Position numbers and translations under genes: made by a program. From contig NZ_JALPRD010000005.1 of the NCBI RefSeq assembly GCF_023197165.1, positions 226,503 to 290,502 on the forward strand: a stretch of 64,000 nt of DNA. Direction: 5' to 3'. The stretch's first letter is position 1, and each line of letters starts with the position of its first letter. This stretch comes from Sphingopyxis sp. MSC1_008. Lineage in GTDB: Bacteria; Pseudomonadota; Alphaproteobacteria; Sphingomonadales; Sphingomonadaceae. This document shows positions 37,028 through 46,455 of this stretch, in pieces. Under the pieces are notes generated by a model, which saw only the letters and a program-made list of their open reading frames with translations, did no database searches and was not told the origin of the DNA.

Positions 37028-37556
37028 CCTGTGCGCCGGCTGGCGCCTCTTTCATTGCTTCGGAAACGAGCCGAAGCGCCTTGGCGAGATGCTTCTCTAC
37101 CGTGCTTTCGGCTATTCCCATATGTTCGGCGATCTCGCGCTGCGAAAAGTCCTGAAACTTCTTCAACTCGAACGCCTGTCGGCATTTTGGCGGCAACGTC
37201 TGCAGTATTTCGTACAAACGCGCCAGTTCTTCCTGTCCGCTGAGACGCCGGTGGACGCTCATCTCTTCGTCAATGATGTTCAGCGAGTCCAAATCCGCCA
37301 CAAGATCGATCGCAACGATGCGCGAGCGGCGAAGATGCTCGCCGACAATGTGGCGCGCGGTCACGAATAAATAGGCGCGCGCGTTGCGGATCGCATCGGG
37401 ATCGCCGGTCCACAGGCGCGCGTAGGCTTCCTGTACGACTTCGTCGACATCGCAGGAATCGAGTCCGCGAACGCGGCCGCCGAGCCATTTGCGCAAGTCG
37501 GGCTCGTGCGGGAGCACTTCGCGTGCAAACCAGCGGAGTTGAGCCTGACGATCCAT
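36987..37556 (-). CDS. ECF sigma factor, FecI type
   Basis: About 189 aa. Region 2 (residues about 25-95: DEVVQEAYARLWTGDP, NARAYLFVTARHIVGEHLRR) and region 4 (LPPKCRQAFELKKFQDFSQR, EIAEHMGIAESTVEKHLAKA) are both present. The ATG at 37556 is chosen; a TTG at 37592 is possible but has no better ribosome site. It overlaps FecR. It probably directs transcription of the STN receptor and the peptidase operon. The AT-rich stretch at about 37592-37642 upstream is the likely location of its own promoter. Confidence 0.93.
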   Translation of the reverse strand: MDRQAQLRWFAREVLPHEPDLRKWLGGRVRGLDSCDVDEVVQEAYARLWTGDPDAIRNARAYLFVTARHIVGEHLRRSRIVAIDLVADLDSLNIIDEEMSVHRRLSGQEELARLYEILQTLPPKCRQAFELKKFQDFSQREIAEHMGIAESTVEKHLAKALRLVSEAMKEAPAGAQDGRQRERRFWKWG

Positions 37557-37591
37557 GGGCGCGATGGCACCAGCAATCGCTTCGCCCGTCA

Positions 37592-37642
37592 AGCAAAAAT
37601 GACATAATTGTGAATTTTTTTGTTTAAAAATAATAAGTTAAA
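37592..37642 (-). promoter_or_regulatory. AT-rich upstream region of the sigma-factor gene
   Basis: About 50 bases of strikingly AT-rich sequence (runs of A and T, including a T7 tract) in an otherwise GC-rich region, immediately upstream of the sigma gene. It could act as a promoter/UP element, and also as a T-rich exit after the hairpin CCGGGA-N7-TCCCGG at 37661-37679 that follows the upstream gene. No unambiguous -35/-10 pair was identified. Confidence 0.4.
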
Positions 37643-37703
37643 TGGGCGCGCTCGTCAGCCCCGGGAACCGCCCTCCCGGCCGTTGCGGAAAGAATGGACA
37701 GCT

Positions 37704-38429
37704 CTATTGCGTGATGCGTTTGACGACCTTCCCCATCGGGTCGAGAAATTCGATGCTCGGCTCTCCGTCGGCGCCGACCTTGAGCAGCAGGCGCGGCTTG
37801 CCGCTTTTGTCGGCGAGGCGCACGATCGCATCGTCCGACGTCTTGCCGGTGAAGACGCGTTCGGCCCCTGCCCCGCCGTTCGCCATGGCATAGGCGCGCA
37901 TTTCTTCGCGGATGCGGTTCTTGCTCGCCTCATCGGAGGCGGCAGCGGCGCGCGCGCTCATTTCCATCAACGGTTTGATCGACCAGTCGGGCCGGTCCCA
38001 GACGCGCAGCCCGGCGGAGCGATTGCCGTTCGCCTCGCTATACTGGATGCCCACGGTCTGGTCCTGCTTATACTGGTCGAACATCAGCGAGCCCGAGGCG
38101 CGGCGATTGTCGCCGACGGTCTTGCTGCCGAAGGTCAACCCGCCGACCTCGTCCCCCTCGTCGTTGAAGAAGAGCATCCCGCCGCCGTCGCGGCTGTGGT
38201 GTTTATATTCCTTCCCTTCCATGAACAGGCCGGGAAAGCGTTCGGCGTTGGAAAGGACGAGGCGGTACTTGCCGTCGGGCTCGATGATGTTGACCCGCTT
38301 GACGCTGATCTCGTCGAACACGGCTTTCGGCGGTCCGCTGTCGGCCATCACGAGCGCGGTCGGTGCCGCTGCCCCCATCATGAAACCAGCAGCGACGAGC
38401 GCGAGGCGCTTTCCCCCAATCTCGACCAT
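37704..38429 (-). CDS. Uncharacterised secreted protein, paralogue of 15753-16475
   Basis: 241 aa with a signal sequence (1-29); the start at 38429 follows GGGAGACAGCGG. No family was recognised. It shares the pattern FDEI-VKR-NI, GGLTF, FDQYKQDQ, FTGKTSDDA and K-GADGEPSIEFLD with the 240-aa protein of the amidohydrolase operon. It lies 11 bases downstream of an esterase-like hydrolase and upstream of the sigma/anti-sigma genes. The occurrence of two copies beside secreted hydrolases suggests a shared accessory role; function unknown. Confidence 0.8.
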   Translation of the reverse strand: MVEIGGKRLALVAAGFMMGAAAPTALVMADSGPPKAVFDEISVKRVNIIEPDGKYRLVLSNAERFPGLFMEGKEYKHHSRDGGGMLFFNDEGDEVGGLTFGSKTVGDNRRASGSLMFDQYKQDQTVGIQYSEANGNRSAGLRVWDRPDWSIKPLMEMSARAAAASDEASKNRIREEMRAYAMANGGAGAERVFTGKTSDDAIVRLADKSGKPRLLLKVGADGEPSIEFLDPMGKVVKRITQ

Positions 38430-38440
38430 CCGCTGTCTCC

Positions 38441-40138
38441 CTAATAATTCCACTGGTCGACCGGTGCGCCGGCGGGCGCGTTCTTCCGGACGTGATCGGC
38501 AACCTCGTGGACGACACCGGCCCAATCGGTGTGGTGCCAGTTATGCCCTTTTTTCGGCCGGCCATATTCGAAGCGGATCGGATAATCCTTGCCCCCGACC
38601 TCGGCGATCATGTCCTGGAACCGATAGACTGCGAGGTTGAGGTAGAAATCGTCCATCTCGCCCGCGAAGAAATGGAGCTTGCCGCGCAGCTTCGGGCCGA
38701 GCGTCGCCCAATTGTCGCGCGCATACCCCGACAGATCGAAGCCCTTCTCGCGCATATATTTGACGACGTCCTTGTTGATGACGCCGGTCTTGTAGTCATA
38801 GAGCATGACGGGATAGCCGTCGGGACCGACCGGGCCGTGCGTCGTCTGCCAGATACCGAGCTGATAATAGCTCCGCCCCTTCGACCCGAGCATGCCCTCG
38901 AGCGCCGCGAGCGTGCGCAGGTCGACGAGCGGATGGCCTTCGCGGCTGCGGCGGAACGGTTTTTCCTGCGTGATCCAGTCGTTGATCTTCAAGGTGAACA
39001 TATTGTCCTCCTTGTAGATGTCGGTGAGCTGGTAGCGGGTGAAGTCGATCGGGTCGGGGTTGAACACCCATGCACCGCCGAACAGGTCGGGATAATGGAG
39101 CTGCAGCGCGAGCGCTTCCCACCCGCCGGTCGAAGCGCCCTCGACGATACGGCCATAAGGCTGGTCGATCAGCCGGAAGGTCTTTTCGAGATAGGGCATC
39201 AACTCCTTCGTGATTGCATCGCCCCACGGCCCGTTGTTCGCCGAATTGAGCGCGTAGGATTCGAAGAAATATGGTCCGGGCGTATCCAGCGTGATCCCGA
39301 CCATGCGCGGGAATTTCTCGCCCGACCATTGCTGCGCGAACTGATATCCCGTCTTGACGTTGGCGTCGGCGGCGGCGCGCCGCGCGCCCTCGCTGTCGTT
39401 CGCCGGATCGGTGTCGAAATTAAACGAACCGCCGAAATGGCCGTAGGTATAGATGGCGGGATAGCGCGCGTCCGGATGCTGGTCGAAATCCTTGGGCAGC
39501 AGCACTTCGGCGCCGATGTAAATCGGCATGCCCCAGAAATCGGACAGGATCTTGCTCTTGATGCGCACGCGCTTGATCCAGGGCGTGTCGGGTTCGCGCG
39601 CGATCGGACCGATCTTTTCGGTCAGCGTCAGCGCGACGGGCGCCTTCGCAGCCGGATCGAGCCGGACATCGGCGGGTTTGCTATAAGGATTGCCGGGAAA
39701 CATCGGCGCGATGACGCGCTGGTCGTTCATCGGCACCCAGATCGTGTGCCCGTCGGCGCGCTTCGCCTTCTTGTATCGGACGAGCACCGCCTGGACGCTA
39801 TAGTCGCCGGCGGGGAGGCGATCGAGACCGAAAGGAAAGCCGTCCGATTTCGCATCGAGCGTTACCGTCGCGCCGGGGCGAAGATTTTCAATGTCCATGC
39901 CAAAGGCCGGCGGGCCGTTCATCCCGATCATCTGGCGCGGCTCGGCGTTGGCAGGAGCTCCATCGGCGGCACGTCGCGTCGTGACGACGATCAGCCGCCC
40001 CGTGACGGGCTCGTCGACAGCGGACTGCGGCAGCGTAACGGAAAAGCTGATTTGCGCGGCCGCCGGCACGCTGCTTGCCAACGCAAGCGTTGCCAAACCC
40101 CAAGACAACAAAAGCCTGCCGTTTTCCAGAATAGCCAT
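38441..40138 (-). CDS. Secreted esterase-like alpha/beta-hydrolase
   Basis: About 565 aa with signal peptide (residues 1-28, SSVPAAAQ). The first 200 residues are an unassigned beta-rich region (ISFSVTLPQS, RLPAGDYSVQAVLVRYKKAK). The C-terminal hydrolase domain resembles esterase D/enterochelin-esterase folds: nucleophile Ser336 in EGASTGGWE, Asp496/497 in GEMDDF and His532 in KKGHNWHH. The start is the ATG at 40138; an in-frame start further upstream is disfavoured because the signal peptide begins here. It is divergent from the Old Yellow Enzyme gene. Confidence 0.8.
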   Translation of the reverse strand: MAILENGRLLLSWGLATLALASSVPAAAQISFSVTLPQSAVDEPVTGRLIVVTTRRAADGAPANAEPRQMIGMNGPPAFGMDIENLRPGATVTLDAKSDGFPFGLDRLPAGDYSVQAVLVRYKKAKRADGHTIWVPMNDQRVIAPMFPGNPYSKPADVRLDPAAKAPVALTLTEKIGPIAREPDTPWIKRVRIKSKILSDFWGMPIYIGAEVLLPKDFDQHPDARYPAIYTYGHFGGSFNFDTDPANDSEGARRAAADANVKTGYQFAQQWSGEKFPRMVGITLDTPGPYFFESYALNSANNGPWGDAITKELMPYLEKTFRLIDQPYGRIVEGASTGGWEALALQLHYPDLFGGAWVFNPDPIDFTRYQLTDIYKEDNMFTLKINDWITQEKPFRRSREGHPLVDLRTLAALEGMLGSKGRSYYQLGIWQTTHGPVGPDGYPVMLYDYKTGVINKDVVKYMREKGFDLSGYARDNWATLGPKLRGKLHFFAGEMDDFYLNLAVYRFQDMIAEVGGKDYPIRFEYGRPKKGHNWHHTDWAGVVHEVADHVRKNAPAGAPVDQWNY

Positions 40139-40209
40139 TCCAGCCCCCAATTCATCATTCCCTATCCGCACGATGAGCGGGACAATCAAATCCTCCACTC
40201 GCTCCGCCT

Positions 40210-40245
40210 GTTTCGCAATTTTGGGGGTGCGCTCCACTGCGAAAC
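40210..40245. promoter_or_regulatory. Inverted repeat in the divergent esterase/OYE intergenic region
   Basis: GTTTCGCA and TGCGAAAC are perfect 8-base inverted arms separated by 20 bases. They lie between the divergent starts at 40138 and 40319 and may bind a dimeric regulator. No cognate regulator gene is adjacent. Confidence 0.35.
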
Positions 40246-40318
40246 CCGACTATCGATCCGCACCCGTTTTCGCTCGGGACCCGGGTTTCGGGAACGCGGC
40301 GCCTTGCTGGAGAAGATG

Positions 40319-41425
<1,107 letters not shown>

Positions 41426-41431
41426 ACAGGG

Positions 41432-42214
41432 TCAGACCCCCATCATCCCCGCGGTTGTCGCGCCATCGATCACATAGTCGGCGCCCGAGATGAAAGCCGC
41501 TTCGTCGGAGGCCAGAAACGCGACGAGCGCGCTGACCTCGCCCAGCTGCGCCATGCGTTTCATCGGCGCCATCCCCTCGAACGCGGCGCGCGCCGCGGCG
41601 GGGTCGGGCGCACGGTCGATCACGCCGCGGATCATGTCGGTTTCGACGACACCGGGAAGGACCGCGTTGACGCGGACCTGATAGCCCTTGCCCGCGCAAT
41701 GGATCGCCGCCGATTTGACGAGCGCGACGACCGCCGCCTTGGTCACCGAATAAGCGGCATAATTGCCCATCGCGCGGTGCGCATTCATCGACGAGTTGAC
41801 GATGATCGATCCCTTGGGCCCTTGTGGGTTCTTCGCCATCGCACGGATCGCGTGCTGGACGGTCAGCATCACCCCGGTCTGGTTGACGCCGACGATATGG
41901 TTCCACGCGTCGATGCCGATATCCTCGACGTTCGCGTCGCCCGCCTCGGTCCCGGCGTTGGCGAAGGCGATGTCGAGCCGGCCATATTCGGCCTCGATCT
42001 CCGCCATCAGCGCATCCCACGCCGATGCATCCTCGACGCGGTGGGCACGAAAGATTGCGCCGGTTTCGTCCTCGACCGCCGCCGCGGCCTCGGCATTCGA
42101 GCCCGTGAAGACAACTTTCGCACCGTCGCGAACCAGCCTTGCAACGGTCGCGGCGCCGATGCCGCTCGTTCCACCGGTGACCAAAGCGACCTTGCCGCCG
42201 AGCTTTTGCTGCAT
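41432..42214 (-). CDS. Short-chain dehydrogenase/reductase (SDR)
   Basis: A 260-aa classical SDR. Cofactor motif TGGTSGIG (13-20), NAG (86-88), catalytic Ser142, Tyr155 and Lys159 (YAAYSVTKAA). Asn in VGVNQTG is the usual fourth residue. It is divergent from a ThuA-like gene and convergent with the OYE gene. It is one of four SDRs in the island; the alcohol or ketone substrate cannot be read. Confidence 0.92.
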   Translation of the reverse strand: MQQKLGGKVALVTGGTSGIGAATVARLVRDGAKVVFTGSNAEAAAAVEDETGAIFRAHRVEDASAWDALMAEIEAEYGRLDIAFANAGTEAGDANVEDIGIDAWNHIVGVNQTGVMLTVQHAIRAMAKNPQGPKGSIIVNSSMNAHRAMGNYAAYSVTKAAVVALVKSAAIHCAGKGYQVRVNAVLPGVVETDMIRGVIDRAPDPAAARAAFEGMAPMKRMAQLGEVSALVAFLASDEAAFISGADYVIDGATTAGMMGV

Positions 42215-42339
42215 CGCGCCTCTCCTCTCACTGTTTCTCTTGCCAGTTTCGCAGCATCGATGAACCTATCAATACAGCAAGGTGACGCGGGCGCGGCATG
42301 CACGCATGAAACGGTTATAACAGAAGGAGAGGACCGGCG

Positions 42340-43101
42340 ATGAGCGAGAGCGAACATCCACCCCGCATCGATTGCGTGCTGATCTGCGGCGGCGTCTGGC
42401 ACGACATGGATTTTGCGCGGCTCGAGCTGTTGAAGCTGCTCGCCGAGGATCAGCGCGTGCGGACGCGCGTGTTCGAGAATTACGAGAATATCGAGGCGAT
42501 CGAGGCGGCGGACATCCTGATCACCTACACCTGCGACGTCACCCCGTCGCTGCCCGCACAGGAGGCGCTGAAGCGCTGGCTCACGGCGGGCGGGCGCTGG
42601 TACGCGCTCCACGGCACCAACTCGATCCTCCGCCTGCTCGATACGGGCGTCTGGGACGCGCCGCGCTGGGCGCCGCTGATGATGGATCTGCTCGGCTCGC
42701 AGTTCATCAGCCATCCCGCGATCGAGCCCTATACCGTCCGCGTCGCCGACCCCGGCCACGCGCTTACCAAAGGCATCGAACCGTTTGAGACGACCGACGA
42801 GCTTTATCATCTCGAAACGCATGGGGCTCTGCACGTTCTGCTCGATACCGAATGCACGGGGCCTGGCACGGGTTTCGTCGAGGCCGACGATGCGCCCGGC
42901 ACCTATCCCGTCTTCTACATCAAGCAGCATGGCGCGGGCGCGGTGCTCTACCTCACGCTCGGCCATTGCCGGGGCCATTACGACCTGCAACCGATGATGG
43001 ACTGGTGGCCGACGGTCGACCGCTGCGCTTGGGACCTGCCGGTCTTCTACGACCTGCTGCGCCGCGGGATCGGCTGGCTGAAAGAACGCGAAAGCGCCTA
43101 A
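42340..43101 (+). CDS. ThuA-like domain protein, copy 1
   Basis: A 253-aa protein of the ThuA-like (glutamine amidotransferase-fold) family: VLICGGVWHDMDFARLELLK, ILITYTCDVTPS, GGRWYALHGTNSILR and the C-terminal GAGAVLYLTLGHCRGHYDLQ, which match the family. It is cytoplasmic, without a signal peptide. AGAAGGAGAGG precedes the ATG. Its stop overlaps the stop of the converging GMC gene by 4 bases. ThuA-like proteins accompany sugar and other catabolic genes but their chemistry is poorly defined. Confidence 0.82.
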   Translation: MSESEHPPRIDCVLICGGVWHDMDFARLELLKLLAEDQRVRTRVFENYENIEAIEAADILITYTCDVTPSLPAQEALKRWLTAGGRWYALHGTNSILRLLDTGVWDAPRWAPLMMDLLGSQFISHPAIEPYTVRVADPGHALTKGIEPFETTDELYHLETHGALHVLLDTECTGPGTGFVEADDAPGTYPVFYIKQHGAGAVLYLTLGHCRGHYDLQPMMDWWPTVDRCAWDLPVFYDLLRRGIGWLKERESA

Positions 43102-44735
43102 GCCACCGCGCGCAACTTCCGCCGGTCTTCGCGGATCAGATCGGCAGCGCGGAGCGCGAGCGCCATCGCGGGGGCATTGGTATTGCCCGTCACCGGCGAG
43201 GGCATCACCGAACAGTCGACGACACGCAGGCCATCGACGCCGTTGACGCGGAGCCGCGCGTCAGTGACCGCGCGATTGTCGCTACCCATCCGGCACGTCC
43301 CGACGCCATGCAGCCCGCAGGTCGCGAGACGGCGGAAAGCCGCGAGGATTTCGGCGTCGCTCTGCACCGCCGCGCCGGGGAGCAGTTCGCGCTCGACTAC
43401 CCCGACGAGCGCCGGCTGCGCCATATAGCGGCGCATCGCGTGGACGGCGGCGATTGCGGTGCGTTCATCCTCGCGCGTCGACAGCCAGTTGGGCTTGATG
43501 TCGGCGGGCGCATCGCTGCCGGGGCCGTTGATCAATATGCTCCCCTCGCTCGTCAGGCGCAGGAGCTGGCCATAGATCGTCATCCCCGGCTTGCGTTCGA
43601 TGCTGTTCAGCGGCACCGGATGCTTCGCGTCGCCCAGGGCAAAGGTGTAGCCGCCGAGATAGAGCTGGAGATCGGGCCGCATGTCGCGACTCGTCAGGTT
43701 CAGAAAGGCGCCGACCTCGAAGGGTCCCGTCGCCATGATCCCGCCGCGCGTCAGCATATATTGCACCATCGCACGCGCAAGGCCGATGCCGTAGAAGCTG
43801 CGGTTGCTGCCGACGTCGCGCGACAGGCGATGCGGCATCGAAAAACCCAGATGCTCGCGCATCCGCCCGCCGACGTCGGGCGCGTCGACGATCGGCTCCA
43901 CCCCGGCGGCGCAGAGCACATCGGCGGGGCCGATGCCCGATCGCTGAAGCAGCAACGGACTTTCCAACGTGCCGCCCGACACGACCACCTCGCCCTCGCA
44001 ATCGAAGCGCCGCGACTGCCCCGAAACCTTTGCCTCGACGCCGGTCACGCGCCCGCCTTCGACCACCAGCCGTTCGGCCATCGCGTATGTGATGACGCGC
44101 AGGTTGGGCCGCTTTCCGGCACGGGCAAGGAAAGTGGTCGCCGCACTCTCGCGCCGCCCGCGGCGGACATTGTGCGAATAGAAGCCGACGCGGTCCGACG
44201 TCGCGGCGTTGAGATCGTCGACGGGACGCAGCCCCATCTCGACCCCGGCCTGAACCATCGTCTCGGCAAGCGGATAGCTGTGGATCTTTGGCGCCACGCC
44301 GACGGGTCCCCCCGCGCCGCGCGTCGCGCTCGCGCCAAGGCCATGGTCCTCGAGTTTGCGAAAGGCGTCGGTCATCGCCTCGCCGTTCCAGCCGGTGCAG
44401 CCGAGCTTTTCCCATTCGTCATAGTCGGCAGGCTCGCCGCGGCTCCAGATCATTCCGTTGACCGCTGACGATCCCCCGAGCCCCTTGCCGCGGATCCACA
44501 CCTCGCTCGGCGCAGCGCCGTCGCCGCGCGGCTGCGACACGCCATAGGCCCAGATATGCTCGGGATTGGTGACGAGCTTTGCGACCCCCTTCGGGATCGA
44601 AACCCAGCGGCTGTCGTTGCTGCCGCCCGCTTCGAGAAGGAGCACGCGGACTTGCGGATCGGCGCTCAACCGCTCGGCGAGCACGCACCCCGCCGATCCC
44701 GCGCCGACGATGATATAGTCCCAGCCTGCCGACAT
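43098..44735 (-). CDS. GMC-family FAD-dependent oxidoreductase
   Basis: A 545-aa choline dehydrogenase-like protein. FAD-binding GAGSAG at residues 11-16, LLLEAGGSND, WIRGKGLGGSSAVNGMIWSR and the C-terminal GLHGVGTCRMG with conserved His, followed by GLRVVDCSVMPSPVTGNTNA. The start at 44735 follows AGGAGAGGCGGT. It oxidises a primary or secondary alcohol by family analogy. It is divergent from the SDR pair 44863-46325. Confidence 0.93.
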   Translation of the reverse strand: MSAGWDYIIVGAGSAGCVLAERLSADPQVRVLLLEAGGSNDSRWVSIPKGVAKLVTNPEHIWAYGVSQPRGDGAAPSEVWIRGKGLGGSSAVNGMIWSRGEPADYDEWEKLGCTGWNGEAMTDAFRKLEDHGLGASATRGAGGPVGVAPKIHSYPLAETMVQAGVEMGLRPVDDLNAATSDRVGFYSHNVRRGRRESAATTFLARAGKRPNLRVITYAMAERLVVEGGRVTGVEAKVSGQSRRFDCEGEVVVSGGTLESPLLLQRSGIGPADVLCAAGVEPIVDAPDVGGRMREHLGFSMPHRLSRDVGSNRSFYGIGLARAMVQYMLTRGGIMATGPFEVGAFLNLTSRDMRPDLQLYLGGYTFALGDAKHPVPLNSIERKPGMTIYGQLLRLTSEGSILINGPGSDAPADIKPNWLSTREDERTAIAAVHAMRRYMAQPALVGVVERELLPGAAVQSDAEILAAFRRLATCGLHGVGTCRMGSDNRAVTDARLRVNGVDGLRVVDCSVMPSPVTGNTNAPAMALALRAADLIREDRRKLRAVA

Positions 44736-44862
44736 ACCGCCTCTCCTGCAACGGGCGCCTCGACCTTGGAACCGTCGGCATGTCCCCCGCACCTAGCGCA
44801 ATAAATAGTCCCCTCGCCCTTCGCGCAGGATGATAGTGCGGCGGCAAAGGAGGGAGGATCAG

Positions 44863-45612
44863 ATGGCAGACACAAGCGGACGGGTCGCGGGCAAGACGGC
44901 CTTTGTCACCGGCGGCGCGTCGGGGCTCGGCCTCGACATCGTTCGTCGCTTCGTCGCCGAGGGCGCGGCCGTCGTCATCGCCGATATCGATGTTGCCGCG
45001 GGTGAGGCGCTGGCCGCCGAACTCGGGCAGCGTTTCGTCAGGCTCGACGTGTCGAACGAGGCGGAATGGCTCGCGGTGCTCGATAGCTGTGGGCGCATCG
45101 ACATCCTCGTCAACAATGCCGGGATCACCACCCACGGGTCGATCGAGGATCTGACGCTCGAAGCCTTTCGCCACGAATTTTCGGTCGACGTCGACGGCGT
45201 CTTTTTGGGCTGCAAGCACATCATCCCCAAGATGAAGAATCACGGCGGGTCGGTGATCAACATGTCGTCGATGTGCGGCGTGCGCGCGCAGGGCGACCTT
45301 GCCGCATATAACGCCGCGAAGGCCGCGGTGACGCATCTCACGAAATCGGTCGCGCTGCATTATGCGCGCAAGGGTTACGGCATCCGCTGTAATTCGGTGC
45401 ATCCGGGCGCGATCCACACGCCGATCCTCGACAAGGTGATGGCGCAGGTCGCCGACGGCCAAGCGCTCTATGACAGCTGGGTCGCGACGCATCCCGTGGG
45501 GAGGCTCGGCAAGCCCGAGGAGATTTCGGCGATCGTCCTCTATCTTGCGTCCGATGAGTCCGCCTTCGCAACTGGCGCCGAGTTCCGCGTCGACGGCGGC
45601 AGTTCGCTGTGA
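44863..45612 (+). CDS. SDR family oxidoreductase
   Basis: 249-aa classical SDR: TGGASGLG (16-23), NNAG (84-87), Ser136, Tyr149 and Lys153 (YNAAKAAVTH). The start at 44863 follows GGAGGGAGGATCAG; an in-frame ATG at 44830 lies before that ribosome site and is disfavoured. It is coupled by GTGA to a second SDR gene. Confidence 0.92.
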   Translation: MADTSGRVAGKTAFVTGGASGLGLDIVRRFVAEGAAVVIADIDVAAGEALAAELGQRFVRLDVSNEAEWLAVLDSCGRIDILVNNAGITTHGSIEDLTLEAFRHEFSVDVDGVFLGCKHIIPKMKNHGGSVINMSSMCGVRAQGDLAAYNAAKAAVTHLTKSVALHYARKGYGIRCNSVHPGAIHTPILDKVMAQVADGQALYDSWVATHPVGRLGKPEEISAIVLYLASDESAFATGAEFRVDGGSSL

Positions 45613-46325
45613 CGGCGGGGCGCCTCGACGGCCGCGCGGCGCTCGTCACCGGCGCGGGATCCGGGATCGGTCTTGCCATAGCGCAGCGGCTCGCCGCCGA
45701 TGGCGCCCGCGTGCTGACCACCGACCGCGCGGGCGAGGTCGACATTGTCGCCGATGTCACCGCACTCGGTATCAACACAAAGCTGGTCGCCGAGGCCGAA
45801 GCGCGTCTCAGCGGACTCGACATCGTCGTTGCCTGCGCTGGGATCACCGGCATGGAAATGCTCGACGGAGCCGGCGACGAATTTTTCGATCAGATGATGG
45901 CGGTGAACGTCACCGCGGTGTTTCGCCTGATGCGCGACGCGCTGCCGCTGCTCAAGCGCTCGCCGCATGGACGAATCATCCTCATCGGATCGGTGATGTC
46001 GAGCTTTGGCGAGGCAGGGATGACCGCCTACAGCGCGTCGAAACATGCCGTACTCGGCATGACCAAATCGGTCGCGGCCGAGGTCGGCGCGTTCGGCATC
46101 ACGGTCAACTGTATCCAGCCCGGCGCGATCGACACGCCCATGACCGCCCCGGCCTTCACCACCATGCCCGAATTCAAACAACGCTGGATCGACAAGGCTG
46201 CGCTCGGTCGGCTCGGCCAGCCCCAAGACATCGCCGACGTCGCGGCCTTTCTGGCCTCCGACGATGCGCGATTCATGTCCGGACACGGCGTTTTCGTCGA
46301 CGGCGGAGCGACGCAACGTCAGTAA
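45609..46325 (+). CDS. SDR family oxidoreductase, translationally coupled
   Basis: 238-aa classical SDR beginning with GTG at 45609, overlapping the previous stop (GTGA). Cofactor motif TGAGSGIG (14-21), CAG in place of NAG (ACAGIT), Tyr141 and Lys145 (YSASKHAVLG), C-terminal GHGVFVDGGATQRQ. The 'CAG' variant is a small departure from the usual NAG. The two SDRs may act consecutively on hydroxyl groups of the same compound. Confidence 0.91.
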   Translation: MTAGRLDGRAALVTGAGSGIGLAIAQRLAADGARVLTTDRAGEVDIVADVTALGINTKLVAEAEARLSGLDIVVACAGITGMEMLDGAGDEFFDQMMAVNVTAVFRLMRDALPLLKRSPHGRIILIGSVMSSFGEAGMTAYSASKHAVLGMTKSVAAEVGAFGITVNCIQPGAIDTPMTAPAFTTMPEFKQRWIDKAALGRLGQPQDIADVAAFLASDDARFMSGHGVFVDGGATQRQ

Positions 46326-46340
46326 AATCAAGGCGTTCGA

Positions 46341-46367
46341 TGCCGTTACGGCACGCCTGATATTTTT
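46341..46367 (+). terminator. Candidate Rho-independent terminator after the SDR pair
   Basis: The hairpin TGCCG-TTA-CGGCA, flanked by GGCG/CGCC, is followed nine bases later by TTTTT (46363-46367). It is short but correctly placed between the SDR stop and the TonB receptor. Confidence 0.4.
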
Positions 46368-46455
46368 GATGATTGTTGAATCGAGGCATAAAGCGGACCT
46401 TCGCTTCCGACGTGACCGGCGAGCCTATGCGCCGGCGCGAGAGGGAGGAATGACG

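Noticed and set aside
37557..37703. Search for a lasso-peptide precursor or other small peptide gene near fecI and the S9 peptidase
   Set aside because: No short frame with a leader, a Thr at the penultimate leader position and a plausible ring residue was seen; the region is promoter-like and hairpin sequence.
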